Below, piece by piece: positions 55,537-64,000 of a stretch of 64,000 bases of DNA (positions within the stretch are counted from its first letter, which is position 1; each line of letters opens with the position of its first letter). The notes beneath the pieces were generated by a model, which worked only from the letters and a program-made list of their open reading frames with translations, was not told the origin of the DNA and ran no database searches. Where the stretch lies: contig NZ_JBNNTI010000016.1 in the NCBI RefSeq assembly GCF_050278625.1, positions 1-64,000 of the forward strand, in the 5' to 3' direction. The position numbers and the translations under genes were made by a program. This DNA comes from Viridibacillus sp050278625. GTDB lineage: Bacteria; Bacillota; Bacilli; Bacillales_A; Planococcaceae.

Positions 55537-56832
55537 CTACTCTTTATCCACGTTTTTAACGAAATTTGTAAATATTTGATTTCTGCCTAAAATCAAGCAC
55601 AGGGTAAATATGATCAAACCTGATGTAACAACAACATACGTCCACGGAATATACTGTAGGAACAATCCATAGATCCAGATTCCTATAGGAGTAGATAAAA
55701 GCAACGCCGACTTCAACACGCCGAACACCCTTGCTCTAATCTCTTCTGGAATCTTCAACTGAAAATATCCAAGAATAGGTATATTCTGAACTGTATTTAA
55801 AGTACTAATTGTAATCAATACGATGACAAAAATGATCGTAATGAACAGGGCCGAAGCATCATTAAAAATGGGCAGTGATGGAAATGCCCAAAGCATAATT
55901 AATACGGCTTGCATTTGTAGCAATATAAAAAATCTTTTGAACATGACGTCGCCGGATTTCAATCTAAATACATATAACGCCCCAAGTATCGTACCAATTG
56001 CCGCTGCAGCTCTTATATAGGAAAGTTGCTCTGCAGATACTTTCACTATTTCATAAGTAATGTAAGGTAACACTAAGAATAGTAACGGGTTATAAATAAA
56101 ATTAATTAGCACAGCCACGATCAATAACAACTTTAATATTTTTTGGCTATTTAAATAGGTATATACAACTTTCATATTCTCCCAGTAAGTTCCCTCGTTC
56201 AGTTCTCTATTCTCTTCCTTCTTTTCAAAACTGATTAAAGTAACGGTAAGAGCACCGATTACGAAGGCAATAGAAGTTGTCAAAAAGATAAAATCCATAC
56301 CGACTTTCGTATAAACAACGGCACCTATCACTGGGCCAAGTATATTCACGATCGCCCAAATTCCCTCAAGGCTAGAGTTAGCTTTCGCAACGTTATCTTT
56401 CCCCACAATATTTGGTATAGAAGCATTTCCAGCTAGCCAAAAGAAGCTCTGAAGCGCATTTAACAAAATGACAAGAATGGCGATTGCTACTACACTCTTG
56501 AAACCTCCGATAAAAAGAAACATAAATAAAATTGAAATTAAGGTACTAGTTACTTCCGCAAAAATCATAATTCGTTTCTTGTCATATTTATCTACAAACA
56601 CACTGCCAAAAATATTCACCATCGCCTGCGGAAAAATCGAAAGACTCAGAATCATCGAGAAAGCCGCGACTGATCCAGTGAGATCTAATACATACAAACT
56701 CAACACAAAATCGAATACACTCGTCCCCATAACCGTTATGGTTCTCCCGAACGTAAACCATAAGAAGTTCTGCTTATAGTTAATTGCTTTATTAGTAGCC
56801 GATTGTACATTTGCTTCCATCTTTTTTGTCAT
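55537..56832 (-). CDS. MFS transporter of the NRPS cluster
   Basis: A 431-residue, 12-helix major facilitator protein. DKYDKKRIMIFAEV is the loop 2-3 motif. The GGAG site abuts the ATG at 56832, so ATG 56820 (MEANVQS) may be the true start. The peptidase TGA overlaps the first ATG. It sits between the peptidase and NRPS2, so it probably moves the acylated precursor across the membrane to the peptidase, or exports the product (inference). Confidence 0.87.
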   Translation of the reverse strand: MTKKMEANVQSATNKAINYKQNFLWFTFGRTITVMGTSVFDFVLSLYVLDLTGSVAAFSMILSLSIFPQAMVNIFGSVFVDKYDKKRIMIFAEVTSTLISILFMFLFIGGFKSVVAIAILVILLNALQSFFWLAGNASIPNIVGKDNVAKANSSLEGIWAIVNILGPVIGAVVYTKVGMDFIFLTTSIAFVIGALTVTLISFEKKEENRELNEGTYWENMKVVYTYLNSQKILKLLLIVAVLINFIYNPLLFLVLPYITYEIVKVSAEQLSYIRAAAAIGTILGALYVFRLKSGDVMFKRFFILLQMQAVLIMLWAFPSLPIFNDASALFITIIFVIVLITISTLNTVQNIPILGYFQLKIPEEIRARVFGVLKSALLLSTPIGIWIYGLFLQYIPWTYVVVTSGLIIFTLCLILGRNQIFTNFVKNVDKE

Positions 56833-58367
56833 CTCCTTTCTATTTCCTCAATACTAATTGAAGATGAGGTGATCTGCTTAACCCTAAATAGATTGGCTGC
56901 AATCAGATATAACAATAACAATCCGATTCCTACTCCCAGCCCAATAGCGGCAACTATCGTGGAGGCAGGAGCCCATACAGATACGAAACCCCAACCAACT
57001 CCGTTAAAAAACAATTGAGGAATTTGATAAATAAACCATTCAACAGCTACTATTAATACAAGGTAAGTTGAGATTTTTAAGATTATGATTATATTCGGAG
57101 CCATAAATTTTCTTTTACTCTTAGATAGCTGAACAAAAAATCGTGTTATGAATACAAATACCACAATAATGATTACTGACATGATAGACAAAAGCACAAC
57201 CGATATTTGATCAATCATCGAATACATATCAGAAGCGCTCTGATTGGCATCCTGACCATTCAGAATTTGCATAATACCTTTAACGGTGGAATAAGTGTAA
57301 TCCGAGTTCATGTTAGCCAATAAGGCTACGCCCAGCTGATTATCTGGCTCCAAAAAGATCGTGGAAGAGAAATTAGGATTATTTCCGTTGTGATAGACTC
57401 TCTTCCCATTATCCTCGATATACCAACCCTCCTTATAAATCCAACCTTCTCCTTCCGACAATAACTTTTTGTCGAATTCATGTGACTTCATGATTAAAGC
57501 ATTGTCTATTGGACTTTGAGAGGCGGTTCCCAACTGTACTTTCAACCATTTCTCGATATCATCGGCATTCGTAATGATATAACCTGCAGGTGTATTTCCT
57601 CTGTAAACGGGCGCTTCGTAAGGACGTGCTTGAAGAAAATTGACTTTATATCCTGTGGCTAATTCTTTTGGCAAAGTCTCTTTTCCTAATAAATAGGTGT
57701 TGTTCATTCCGATTGGTTTTAAAATATGCTCCGTCATATAGGCTTCATAAGATTGACCTGTTACTCTTTGAATAATTAATCCCAGAACATCATAATTAAT
57801 CGTCGCATATGAAAACTTAGCACCTGGTGCGCTTAGCAGCTCTTCTCCTATTAAGGTTTGTACCGTTTTCTCCAGTGCATTATCGGCCGCACCCTCAGGG
57901 ATTTTATCTATCGATTTGAACGCAATTCCGCTAGTTTGGTTTAACAATTGCTCTACAGTAATCTCAGTCTTCTTCCCTTGGTAGTACATGTGAAACTCTG
58001 GAATGTATTTTGTTACCACATCGTCAGTTTTAATTCTTCCCTCCTGCTCTAGCTTTAAAATTGCAAGAGCAGTGAAAGCTTTAGTGGTGGAAGCAAGTTC
58101 AAACAAAGTATTCGACTTTACCGCCTGTCCTGATTCCATATCACTCAGGCCAAATGTTCCATTATAAAGAAGTTTATCCCCCTGCACGATAACTACAGCC
58201 GCACCAGGGATTTTAGCTTGATTCATCCGCTCTTGGACGTAATCAGCTACTCGTTCAATCTGCTGCTGAGATACTTCGCTTGTCTGTGCCATCAAAACCG
58301 GTGCTCCTATCGAAAGTAAAACAGACAAAATGCCAAATACCGCTATCATCTTCCTGAACCTATACAT
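56829..58367 (-). CDS. Membrane-anchored S12 peptidase, ClbP/XcnG-like prodrug activator
   Basis: 512 residues from ATG 58367 behind AGAGGG. A signal/anchor segment (about 8-28), then a beta-lactamase-fold S12 domain: nucleophile motif LASTTKAF (Ser-x-x-Lys), the Tyr motif FSYATINYDVLG (Tyr kept; third residue Thr rather than Asn) and HNG in VYHNGNNPN. Three membrane helices follow (about 385-410, 425-447, 460-490). This layout equals ClbP and XcnG, which remove an N-acyl-D-Asn cap from colibactin and xenocoumacin precursors on the outer side of the membrane. NRPS1 next to it is built to make exactly that cap. Confidence 0.85.
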   Translation of the reverse strand: MYRFRKMIAVFGILSVLLSIGAPVLMAQTSEVSQQQIERVADYVQERMNQAKIPGAAVVIVQGDKLLYNGTFGLSDMESGQAVKSNTLFELASTTKAFTALAILKLEQEGRIKTDDVVTKYIPEFHMYYQGKKTEITVEQLLNQTSGIAFKSIDKIPEGAADNALEKTVQTLIGEELLSAPGAKFSYATINYDVLGLIIQRVTGQSYEAYMTEHILKPIGMNNTYLLGKETLPKELATGYKVNFLQARPYEAPVYRGNTPAGYIITNADDIEKWLKVQLGTASQSPIDNALIMKSHEFDKKLLSEGEGWIYKEGWYIEDNGKRVYHNGNNPNFSSTIFLEPDNQLGVALLANMNSDYTYSTVKGIMQILNGQDANQSASDMYSMIDQISVVLLSIMSVIIIVVFVFITRFFVQLSKSKRKFMAPNIIIILKISTYLVLIVAVEWFIYQIPQLFFNGVGWGFVSVWAPASTIVAAIGLGVGIGLLLLYLIAANLFRVKQITSSSISIEEIERR

Positions 58368-58441
58368 ATTGTAGTTCCCTCTATTCATTAGTAAATTATC
58401 ATTCTGGTTTATTTGAACAACAAAACTTTTTTACGAATTAC

Positions 58442-58500
58442 CCGAAAGAATTCTCCTGATTCAAGCATATGTAAGACAATAGGTAGAAAAATTCTTTCGG
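58442..58500. repeat. 11-bp inverted repeat between NRPS1 and the peptidase gene
   Basis: CCGAAAGAATT (58442-58452) and AATTCTTTCGG (58490-58500) are exact inverted repeats, 37 bases apart. They could form a hairpin in the operon transcript or be the remains of a mobile element. Confidence 0.5.
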
Positions 58501-58654
58501 TTTAGCATAGCTAAAAAATTTTGATAAACTAACTAGATGAAGTTCTTTGATAACTTGATCTATAAGGTTTCAAGAAGTAAATAGAGTGCGAAAATCAAGC
58601 CATTCGGTTCCTGCATAAAAATACCAACCGTACTAAAGAGCGTCCAAAAGTTAA

Positions 58655-58765
58655 ACATCTAGGGTTGGAACAACCCTAAGTAATGCTCAGGGAGACGAAA
58701 AGTTGCTTTCGTCGTGGAACTGATAAGCCCCCACTTCAAACTTGCTTTAGTGGGGAGTAGTCACC
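58655..58765 (+). ncRNA. IS605-type right-end structure, omega-RNA-like remnant, no tnpB
   Basis: Three successive perfect stems occur on the plus strand: AGGGTTG/CAACCCT (58661-58677), GACGAAA/TTTCGTC (58694-58713) and CCCCACT/AGTGGGG (58729-58755), ending GGGGAGTAGTCACC. The order and the final AAGCCC-hairpin-GGG-GTAGT look like the right end of IS200/IS605 elements, which encodes the guide scaffold used by TnpB. No tnpB or tnpA frame remains. It lies antisense to the NRPS operon in the NRPS1-peptidase gap. Confidence 0.45.
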
Positions 58766-58807
58766 GATCCTATCCCTCATAGTTATTACAGTAGCTCTCA
58801 ATGGGTC

Positions 58808-61800
58808 CTATTCTTCGCCTATATCGAATAAACTATCTAAGTCATCTTGAGAAAGATCTAGATTAAAATCTGAAGGAGTAAACTCTTTTTCATTTTTGTC
58901 CGCACAGAATTTTACTATTTCTTTTATTGTTTCCATATAGTTGTTTAAGAACCTTTGCATCGTTTCCGAATGATATTTATTCTGACTGTAAGTGATTTCC
59001 ATGCGGAAATTTTGATTCACAATCATGGCTGTAATATCTAACATTGCAGTAAGATGGTTGTCATACCCGATATTTACTCCACAATCTATAGGAGAGAGCT
59101 GGAATACGTCACTATTTAGAGAGTTATCGAAATTACCCAAATAGTTGAATCGTACACCTTTTTGTGTTTCCGATGTAAATTCTTTCTTTAAATATTGCAG
59201 GATTCCATAATGGAACCCTTTGTTTGGTATGTTTCTTAATTGTTCTTTCAAATGCTTGATTCTATTATCCATGCCCTCATTCTGTATGGTGAAATAAGCC
59301 GGATACATACTTGTAAACCATCCAACAGTTCGAGATACATCGATTTCCTCGTGAATCATTTCTCTACCATGACCCTCTAGCTCAATCATAATCTCTACTT
59401 GATCGGTTTCTTGTTGAATTGTTAATAACAAAGCTATGATTAACCCTTCATGCAAGGTGAGCCCATAAATCTCGTTGATTTTTTGGGTGAACTCATGCAG
59501 AAGTTGCTCATCTAGCTCAACCTGTACCACTGAAGCAGAAGTTATATCATCTTCCCCTAGATCACACTCCGCAGGGAAATAGGCATCCTTGGTTAAAAGC
59601 TCTTTCCAATAATCAATTTCCGTTTGCAAAATCTGATTGCTATATTCATGAAGCTCTATCGACCAATCAGCAAACGAATTTGTTTTTAGAGGGAGAACTG
59701 CTTCCTTTTCGTCATGCAACTGTTGGATAATAGTCGAAAAATCCTCAATGAGTATTCTCCACGAAACACCATCTACAACCAAATGATGTGCTGTAAATAA
59801 GAGAATTTGTCCTGCCTCTCCCAAATTAAAAATAACTGCCTTAAATAGGGGGCCTGTACTCAGATCAAGGCTAGCTTTCACCTGATACCCTAGTTCGGTG
59901 ATCTTTCTATATTGATCTTTGCTAGATAAATGGGATAGATCGAAATAATCAATCTTGTGTGCATCAGCACTAAAATCATTTCTGTAATACAGTCCACCTG
60001 TATTTTGATCATAAGTCATTCTTATAATGTCATGATGCTCAATCAGCTTCTCTACCGCCGTCTGAATATGCTTTTTATCGACATTATTTTTGCACGATAA
60101 CAATATAGATTGGTTAAAGTGATTCATCTCCTTGAATTTTTGAGCAAAAAACCATTCTATAATCGGTGTCTTCTGAATGACTCCCTCACAAACACCTTGA
60201 TTGACAATAGTTCTTTCCGTTCTCACGCTCATCGTCGCAGCGATTTCCTCTATACTTTCCTTAGAAAGAATATCCTTTACATTGATGTCAATATCGACGT
60301 TTTTTAACTTAGAAGCAATTTGAATCGCTTTGATCGAGTCTCCTCCGAGCTGGTAAAAGTTATCACTCATACTGATTTCACTAATTCCAAGGATTTCTTG
60401 CATAACATTGACAAGCTCTATTTCTTGAATGCTGCTTGCGTTAGTAGTCGTTTTGTCGCTGTCATCCTCTACAGGCAACAAAGCCATATTTACTTTGCCG
60501 TTAATCGTCAATGGTATTTCATCGAGGCGAATGAAAATATTAGGAACCATATAGGCTGGTACATATTTTGATAACCAATTCTTCAACTCAAGACTGCCGA
60601 ATGCATGCTCACTCACATAATAGGCATAGAGCAATTTATCACCTGTTCGATTTTCTCTATCCGTAACATAGATGTTATGGATGAACGGATGCTCTAGTAA
60701 ATGTTTTTCGATTTCACCAAGTTCTATTCGATAGCCTCTAATCTTAACCTGGTGGTCGCTCCTGCCAATGTATGTAATGTTTCCATCTGAGAGATATTTA
60801 GCGATATCGCCTGTCTTATACATTTTCATATCAGGGATAAACGGATTTTGAATAAATCGTTCGCTGGTCAATTCAGCTTGATTCAAGTAACCCCTCGCTA
60901 AGCCATCTCCCGAAATGTACAGTTCACCTTGTAAACCTGTAGCGATTGGCTTGAGATTCTTGTCTAGTAGATAAATCTGTGTATTATCAATGGCTACCCC
61001 AATTGGTACGGAACCATCTCTGTCTTTATCCACATCATACTTATAGATCATACAACCAACTGTCGCTTCGGTCGGTCCATACTCATTGTAGATTTCCAGG
61101 TCACCATTGAAGCTTTCTACTACTTCTCTAGCGACAGCCACTTTTAGATTGTCCCCACCTACGATCATTCTCTTTACGGATGAATGGTGATTATCCATAT
61201 CTTTGATTAGCATGAGATGCGCAGGAGTTAGTTTGACGATCGTAGCCTTATTCTCCCGTAAAATCTTATGTAAAATGAATTCCTTGCCATCATCATAATA
61301 AATAGCGATTTGATTACCAGAGATGAGTGGAGTAAAAATAGATGTTACTGTTAAATCAAAAGAGATGGATGAATACAGGGCGAATACTTCCTGTTCTTTT
61401 ACATATGTCTTCTTTGCCCACCAAATATAATGAACCAGATTTCGGTGTTCAATCATCACTCCCTTCGGCTTGCCAGTTGAACCCGAAGTATAGATGATAT
61501 AAGCCAAGTCTTTTGATGTTTGGTCACAATCTACATTTGTTTTATTCCCAGTGTAAATATGCTCCTGGTGTAAATCAAAAACGGCCCCCTGGAATTCTAG
61601 ATCATGATGCAACTCATCATCGGTAAGTAAAATAACCGCCTCTGAATCTTGCAACATGAAGTTGATTCTCTCGATAGGATAATTAGGCTCAATCGGTAGA
61701 TAAGCTCCGCCAGCTTTGAGAACTGCTAAGATAGCCACAACTAGCTCCAAGGAATGGTTAGCTTTAATAGCTACGATTTTCTCTTTTGTAACCCCTTGTT

Positions 61801-63283
61801 CTTTTAAGAAAGAAGCTAGTTGATTCGCTCTTTCATTCAATTCACGATAAGTGAGGGTTTTCCCATCACTTAAGAGGGCTACCTGATCAGGTGATTTTTC
61901 TACTTGTTCTTCAAAAAGTTGATGGATCGTCTTATTATCTGGATAACTAATCTTCGTTGCGTTCGCTGCATAAATTTTTTCATGGAATTCTTTCTCACTG
62001 TATAGCTGCACATCTTCAATAATCATATCTTCATTACCCAAAAATTGATTTACGATATTTTGAATGTGTGCATACATGTTAGTGATTTCCTCTTCCCGAT
62101 AATCACTTATTTTATAGTCAAAACTAAGATTAATATAATCCTCCTGCCACTCATTTACGACCAATTGCATTGAATTACTTTGATTTCCGCCATTGTACTC
62201 CTTTACTTCAGCAGGTACACCACCAACCTCTTTTATATATTGCGTATTGTAGTAATTAACGCAAACCTTGAACAAACTATCGTAGCCCTTTTTATTCAAC
62301 TCTAAGTCAGAAATTAAAAGGTCATACGGATATTTCTGATGTACTAAACAATGCTTTAATTCTCGAAGTACCTCTTTCAACATTTCTTTTATAGTAAGTT
62401 TAGGATTTACCTTCATTCTTACTGGGACTGTACTCGTATACATCCCTATCGTGTTTTTATCCATCTTATCCGTACGGTTCAATACAGGAGTACCTAGTAC
62501 AATATCCTCTTGATCCAATACTTTATAATAATAAATCATCATAACAGCGATAAAGAATGTATTAAGTGAAGATCTGTGTTCTTGAATAAATCTCCTAATC
62601 TCCAGTGACATTTGATAATCGAGTTTAAATGATTTACGTCTAGATTCTGTATTGGAAATGCTTTTATATAAAAAATATTCAGATAAATCATTAAACTTAC
62701 TATTCCAAAAATCTTTATTTTTCAGAAATCTTTCTGATTGGAAATACTCTTTCTCTTTTTTTATGTATTCGATATAGGAATACTTCTCAACGGATTCAGC
62801 TTGCTTATCTTCTAATAAATTGATATATAGATCACAGACTTGCTTTTGAAGCAAGTTGGTTGACCAACCATCCGAAATAATGTGATGAACATTAAACAAA
62901 AGACCACATTCATTCTCGGCAATTTTATAAATGGCGATGTAATATAGATCACTGTTTTCTAATTGAAACGCTTTTCGAAAAGTCTCTTGTACCCAATCTT
63001 CACAAGCAATTAATGGCTGATCACAAATACTAAAATCTATAAAATCAATTTTGGAACGTCTGTATTCACTAACGTATTGATAAGGCTCTCCTAATCTTTC
63101 AGAGAACCGTAAGCGCATCCCTTCATTATTCTCAATTACGGCATGAATGGCTTGTTCCAACAATTCCATATTGATTTTGCCTTTCATTTGTAAACAGCCA
63201 CCAATATTATGAATAGCTGAATTTGTATGAATTTTTTCGGTATACCATATGCGTTTTTGCGGATGGGTCAAGTTAAACTCCAT
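58808..63283 (-). CDS. NRPS1: starter C-A-T-E module, predicted to make N-acyl-D-Asn
   Basis: A 1491-residue single module (ATG after AGAGGAGCAG). The C domain (about 1-430; HHIISDG about 134) begins LTHPQKRIWYTEKIHTNSAI, a form I associate with fatty-acyl-accepting starter C domains. A domain about 455-950: YTSGSTGKPKG, code D-L-T-K-I-G-E-V-G by eye, which fits Asn. T: FYQLGGDSIKA (about 978). E domain about 1030-1460: HHLVVDGVSW, ELEGHGRE, SRTVGWFTSMYP, GVRFNYLG. The C-terminal tail FTPSDFNLDLSQDDLDSLF is a COM-type docking helix for C1 of NRPS2. It is the first full gene of the cluster inside the window. Confidence 0.92.
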   Translation of the reverse strand: MEFNLTHPQKRIWYTEKIHTNSAIHNIGGCLQMKGKINMELLEQAIHAVIENNEGMRLRFSERLGEPYQYVSEYRRSKIDFIDFSICDQPLIACEDWVQETFRKAFQLENSDLYYIAIYKIAENECGLLFNVHHIISDGWSTNLLQKQVCDLYINLLEDKQAESVEKYSYIEYIKKEKEYFQSERFLKNKDFWNSKFNDLSEYFLYKSISNTESRRKSFKLDYQMSLEIRRFIQEHRSSLNTFFIAVMMIYYYKVLDQEDIVLGTPVLNRTDKMDKNTIGMYTSTVPVRMKVNPKLTIKEMLKEVLRELKHCLVHQKYPYDLLISDLELNKKGYDSLFKVCVNYYNTQYIKEVGGVPAEVKEYNGGNQSNSMQLVVNEWQEDYINLSFDYKISDYREEEITNMYAHIQNIVNQFLGNEDMIIEDVQLYSEKEFHEKIYAANATKISYPDNKTIHQLFEEQVEKSPDQVALLSDGKTLTYRELNERANQLASFLKEQGVTKEKIVAIKANHSLELVVAILAVLKAGGAYLPIEPNYPIERINFMLQDSEAVILLTDDELHHDLEFQGAVFDLHQEHIYTGNKTNVDCDQTSKDLAYIIYTSGSTGKPKGVMIEHRNLVHYIWWAKKTYVKEQEVFALYSSISFDLTVTSIFTPLISGNQIAIYYDDGKEFILHKILRENKATIVKLTPAHLMLIKDMDNHHSSVKRMIVGGDNLKVAVAREVVESFNGDLEIYNEYGPTEATVGCMIYKYDVDKDRDGSVPIGVAIDNTQIYLLDKNLKPIATGLQGELYISGDGLARGYLNQAELTSERFIQNPFIPDMKMYKTGDIAKYLSDGNITYIGRSDHQVKIRGYRIELGEIEKHLLEHPFIHNIYVTDRENRTGDKLLYAYYVSEHAFGSLELKNWLSKYVPAYMVPNIFIRLDEIPLTINGKVNMALLPVEDDSDKTTTNASSIQEIELVNVMQEILGISEISMSDNFYQLGGDSIKAIQIASKLKNVDIDINVKDILSKESIEEIAATMSVRTERTIVNQGVCEGVIQKTPIIEWFFAQKFKEMNHFNQSILLSCKNNVDKKHIQTAVEKLIEHHDIIRMTYDQNTGGLYYRNDFSADAHKIDYFDLSHLSSKDQYRKITELGYQVKASLDLSTGPLFKAVIFNLGEAGQILLFTAHHLVVDGVSWRILIEDFSTIIQQLHDEKEAVLPLKTNSFADWSIELHEYSNQILQTEIDYWKELLTKDAYFPAECDLGEDDITSASVVQVELDEQLLHEFTQKINEIYGLTLHEGLIIALLLTIQQETDQVEIMIELEGHGREMIHEEIDVSRTVGWFTSMYPAYFTIQNEGMDNRIKHLKEQLRNIPNKGFHYGILQYLKKEFTSETQKGVRFNYLGNFDNSLNSDVFQLSPIDCGVNIGYDNHLTAMLDITAMIVNQNFRMEITYSQNKYHSETMQRFLNNYMETIKEIVKFCADKNEKEFTPSDFNLDLSQDDLDSLFDIGEE

Positions 63284-63404
63284 GTCACTGCTCCTCTTGA
63301 TAATTTTTCTAATTTACATATCATTATGAGTAAACTTGTGCTCTTTTCTGACTAGATAAACATCGTTAATAAAAATTATCTATCCTTACATATTTTGAGA
63401 TACG

Positions 63405-63452
63405 AGAAAGCCCATGCAGGAATTTACTCCGCCTTTAGGCATGGGATGGTAG
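63405..63452 (+). ncRNA. IS605-type end hairpin remnant
   Basis: CCCATGC (63411-63417) pairs with GCATGGG (63439-63445) within AAAGCCC...GGGATGGTAGT. The layout copies the final hairpin of the structure at 58655. No transposase frame is attached. Confidence 0.35.
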
Positions 63453-63599
63453 TATCGCTTTTACAAAGCAAAACATACTATAATTTCGTCATAGTCATGA
63501 AAAAGACTCTAAAACAATCATGTTCTCTGAAAATAGAATACATATGAAGTTGGAGTAGCAAATTCTTCCTCCATAAAATGTAGTAAGTCGTCAAGAACA

Positions 63600-63770
63600 A
63601 GACGCTAAAACATTTGAGAACAAACTAACTGACTCGTTGTAACAGAACGAGTGCCGTATCTGCTATGCGGACGGGTAATGACATACCCGAACCTTGCACG
63701 TCAAGCGTACTAGAAATAGACTCGCTCTTTGGTAGCAAGAATCCCACTTACCTTAGCCGTGGGAGTGTCA
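63600..63770 (+). ncRNA. Second IS605-type right end, omega-RNA-like remnant, no tnpB
   Basis: Several plus-strand stems occur in order, including CGGGTA/TACCCG (63672-63689) and CCCAC/GTGGG (63743-63763). The end GTGGGAGTGTCA is typical of IS605 right ends, directly before which TnpB guide scaffolds stop. The upstream sequence holds no tnpB frame. It separates the type II thioesterase gene from NRPS1. Confidence 0.45.
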
Positions 63771-63839
63771 ATCTATATGTAAGTAGTAGTTACCAAAAGT
63801 AGTAAAAACACAAAAACGAAAATTTTATCTAATTTAATT

Positions 63840-64000
63840 TTAAGTTATATTTATACGTCCCAATAATGTATTAATTAAATGAATGATAGAATGAAATTGA
63901 TTATTAATAAAAAAATGCCCCCCATCAAAAGCGAAAATTTTCGGTTGTCTTTTCGCATGGATGCACCATTCATCTAATTCTTCTATAGTAGTTAAGTTAT
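63840..64000 (-). CDS. Type II thioesterase, C-terminal part (cut by window edge)
   Basis: The last 53 codons of a minus-strand gene enter from the right edge and stop at 63840. They read TTIEELDEWCIHAKRQPKIF, then AFDGGHFFINNQF. The FDGGHFF block matches the catalytic-His region of type II thioesterases of NRPS clusters (SrfAD and GrsT have FDGGHMFL/FxGxHFF). Such enzymes clear wrongly loaded carrier domains. It would lie directly upstream of NRPS1, so the cluster continues beyond this window. Confidence 0.65.
   Translation of the reverse strand, partial: NLTTIEELDEWCIHAKRQPKIFAFDGGHFFINNQFHSIIHLINTLLGRINIT

Noticed and set aside
56829..58367. Beta-lactamase resistance enzyme
   Set aside because: The S12 domain is followed by three membrane helices and lies in an NRPS operon with an acyl-D-Asn module, which fits a ClbP-type peptidase better.

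Overview
The window comes from a low-GC, Gram-positive, Bacillus-like bacterium. Evidence: AT-rich DNA, strong AGGAGG-type ribosome binding sites, GTG/TTG starts, a T-box leader before argS, an LCP-family wall enzyme, a small alarmone synthetase, an ECF sigma/membrane-partner pair and Bacillus-style NRPS genes. The genus cannot be fixed from sequence alone. No tRNA, rRNA or CRISPR array was seen.

Layout. 1-5.1 kb: frameshifted DUF3147-like gene, LCP wall enzyme, alpha/beta hydrolase, then IS1595- and IS30-type transposase debris. 5.3-19.9 kb: one tightly packed minus-strand operon of 15 genes, ten of them different ketoacyl-ACP synthase III (KAS III, FabH/HMG-CoA-synthase fold) paralogues. 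The other five are an SDR reductase, a 3-hydroxyacyl-CoA dehydrogenase, a two-gene ABC exporter and a luciferase-like flavin monooxygenase. I number the KAS genes K1-K10 in transcription order (K1 at 19.1 kb, K10 at 5.3 kb). They fall into four active-site classes: full Cys-His-Asn (K1, K2, K8, K9), Cys-His-His (K4, K6), Cys-Pro-Asp (K7, K10) and no aligned Cys (K3, K5). Neighbours pair up by class. I know of no described pathway with this content; it is the strongest candidate for a new system. 20-36 kb: mostly ordinary genes (sensor kinase, argS with T-box, MFS/TetR pair, RNAP alpha-CTD-like protein, split ECF sigma factor, methyltransferase, TetM-like GTPase, alarmone synthetase) mixed with decayed genes (kdpD, GNAT, grpB, ferritin-like, TyrS fragments), some with internal inversions.

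36.8-64 kb: a second minus-strand biosynthetic cluster, read right to left. It has a type II thioesterase (cut by the window edge), NRPS1 (Cstarter-A-T-E, Asn-like code), a membrane-anchored S12 peptidase of the ClbP type, an MFS transporter, NRPS2 (four C-A-T modules plus a terminal C domain), NRPS3 (A-T-TE), a VioD-like aminotransferase and a DUF2785 gene. The order and domains fit a prodrug scheme: an N-acyl-D-Asn cap is built first and removed by the peptidase at the membrane. My reading of the adenylation codes gives acyl-D-Asn-Ser-Val-Asn-X-Y, with X and Y unassigned. Structured IS605-type right-end remnants without tnpB lie on both sides of NRPS1.

Several broken genes differ from an intact frame by one base in a short homopolymer run, so sequencing error must be weighed against real decay or slippage.
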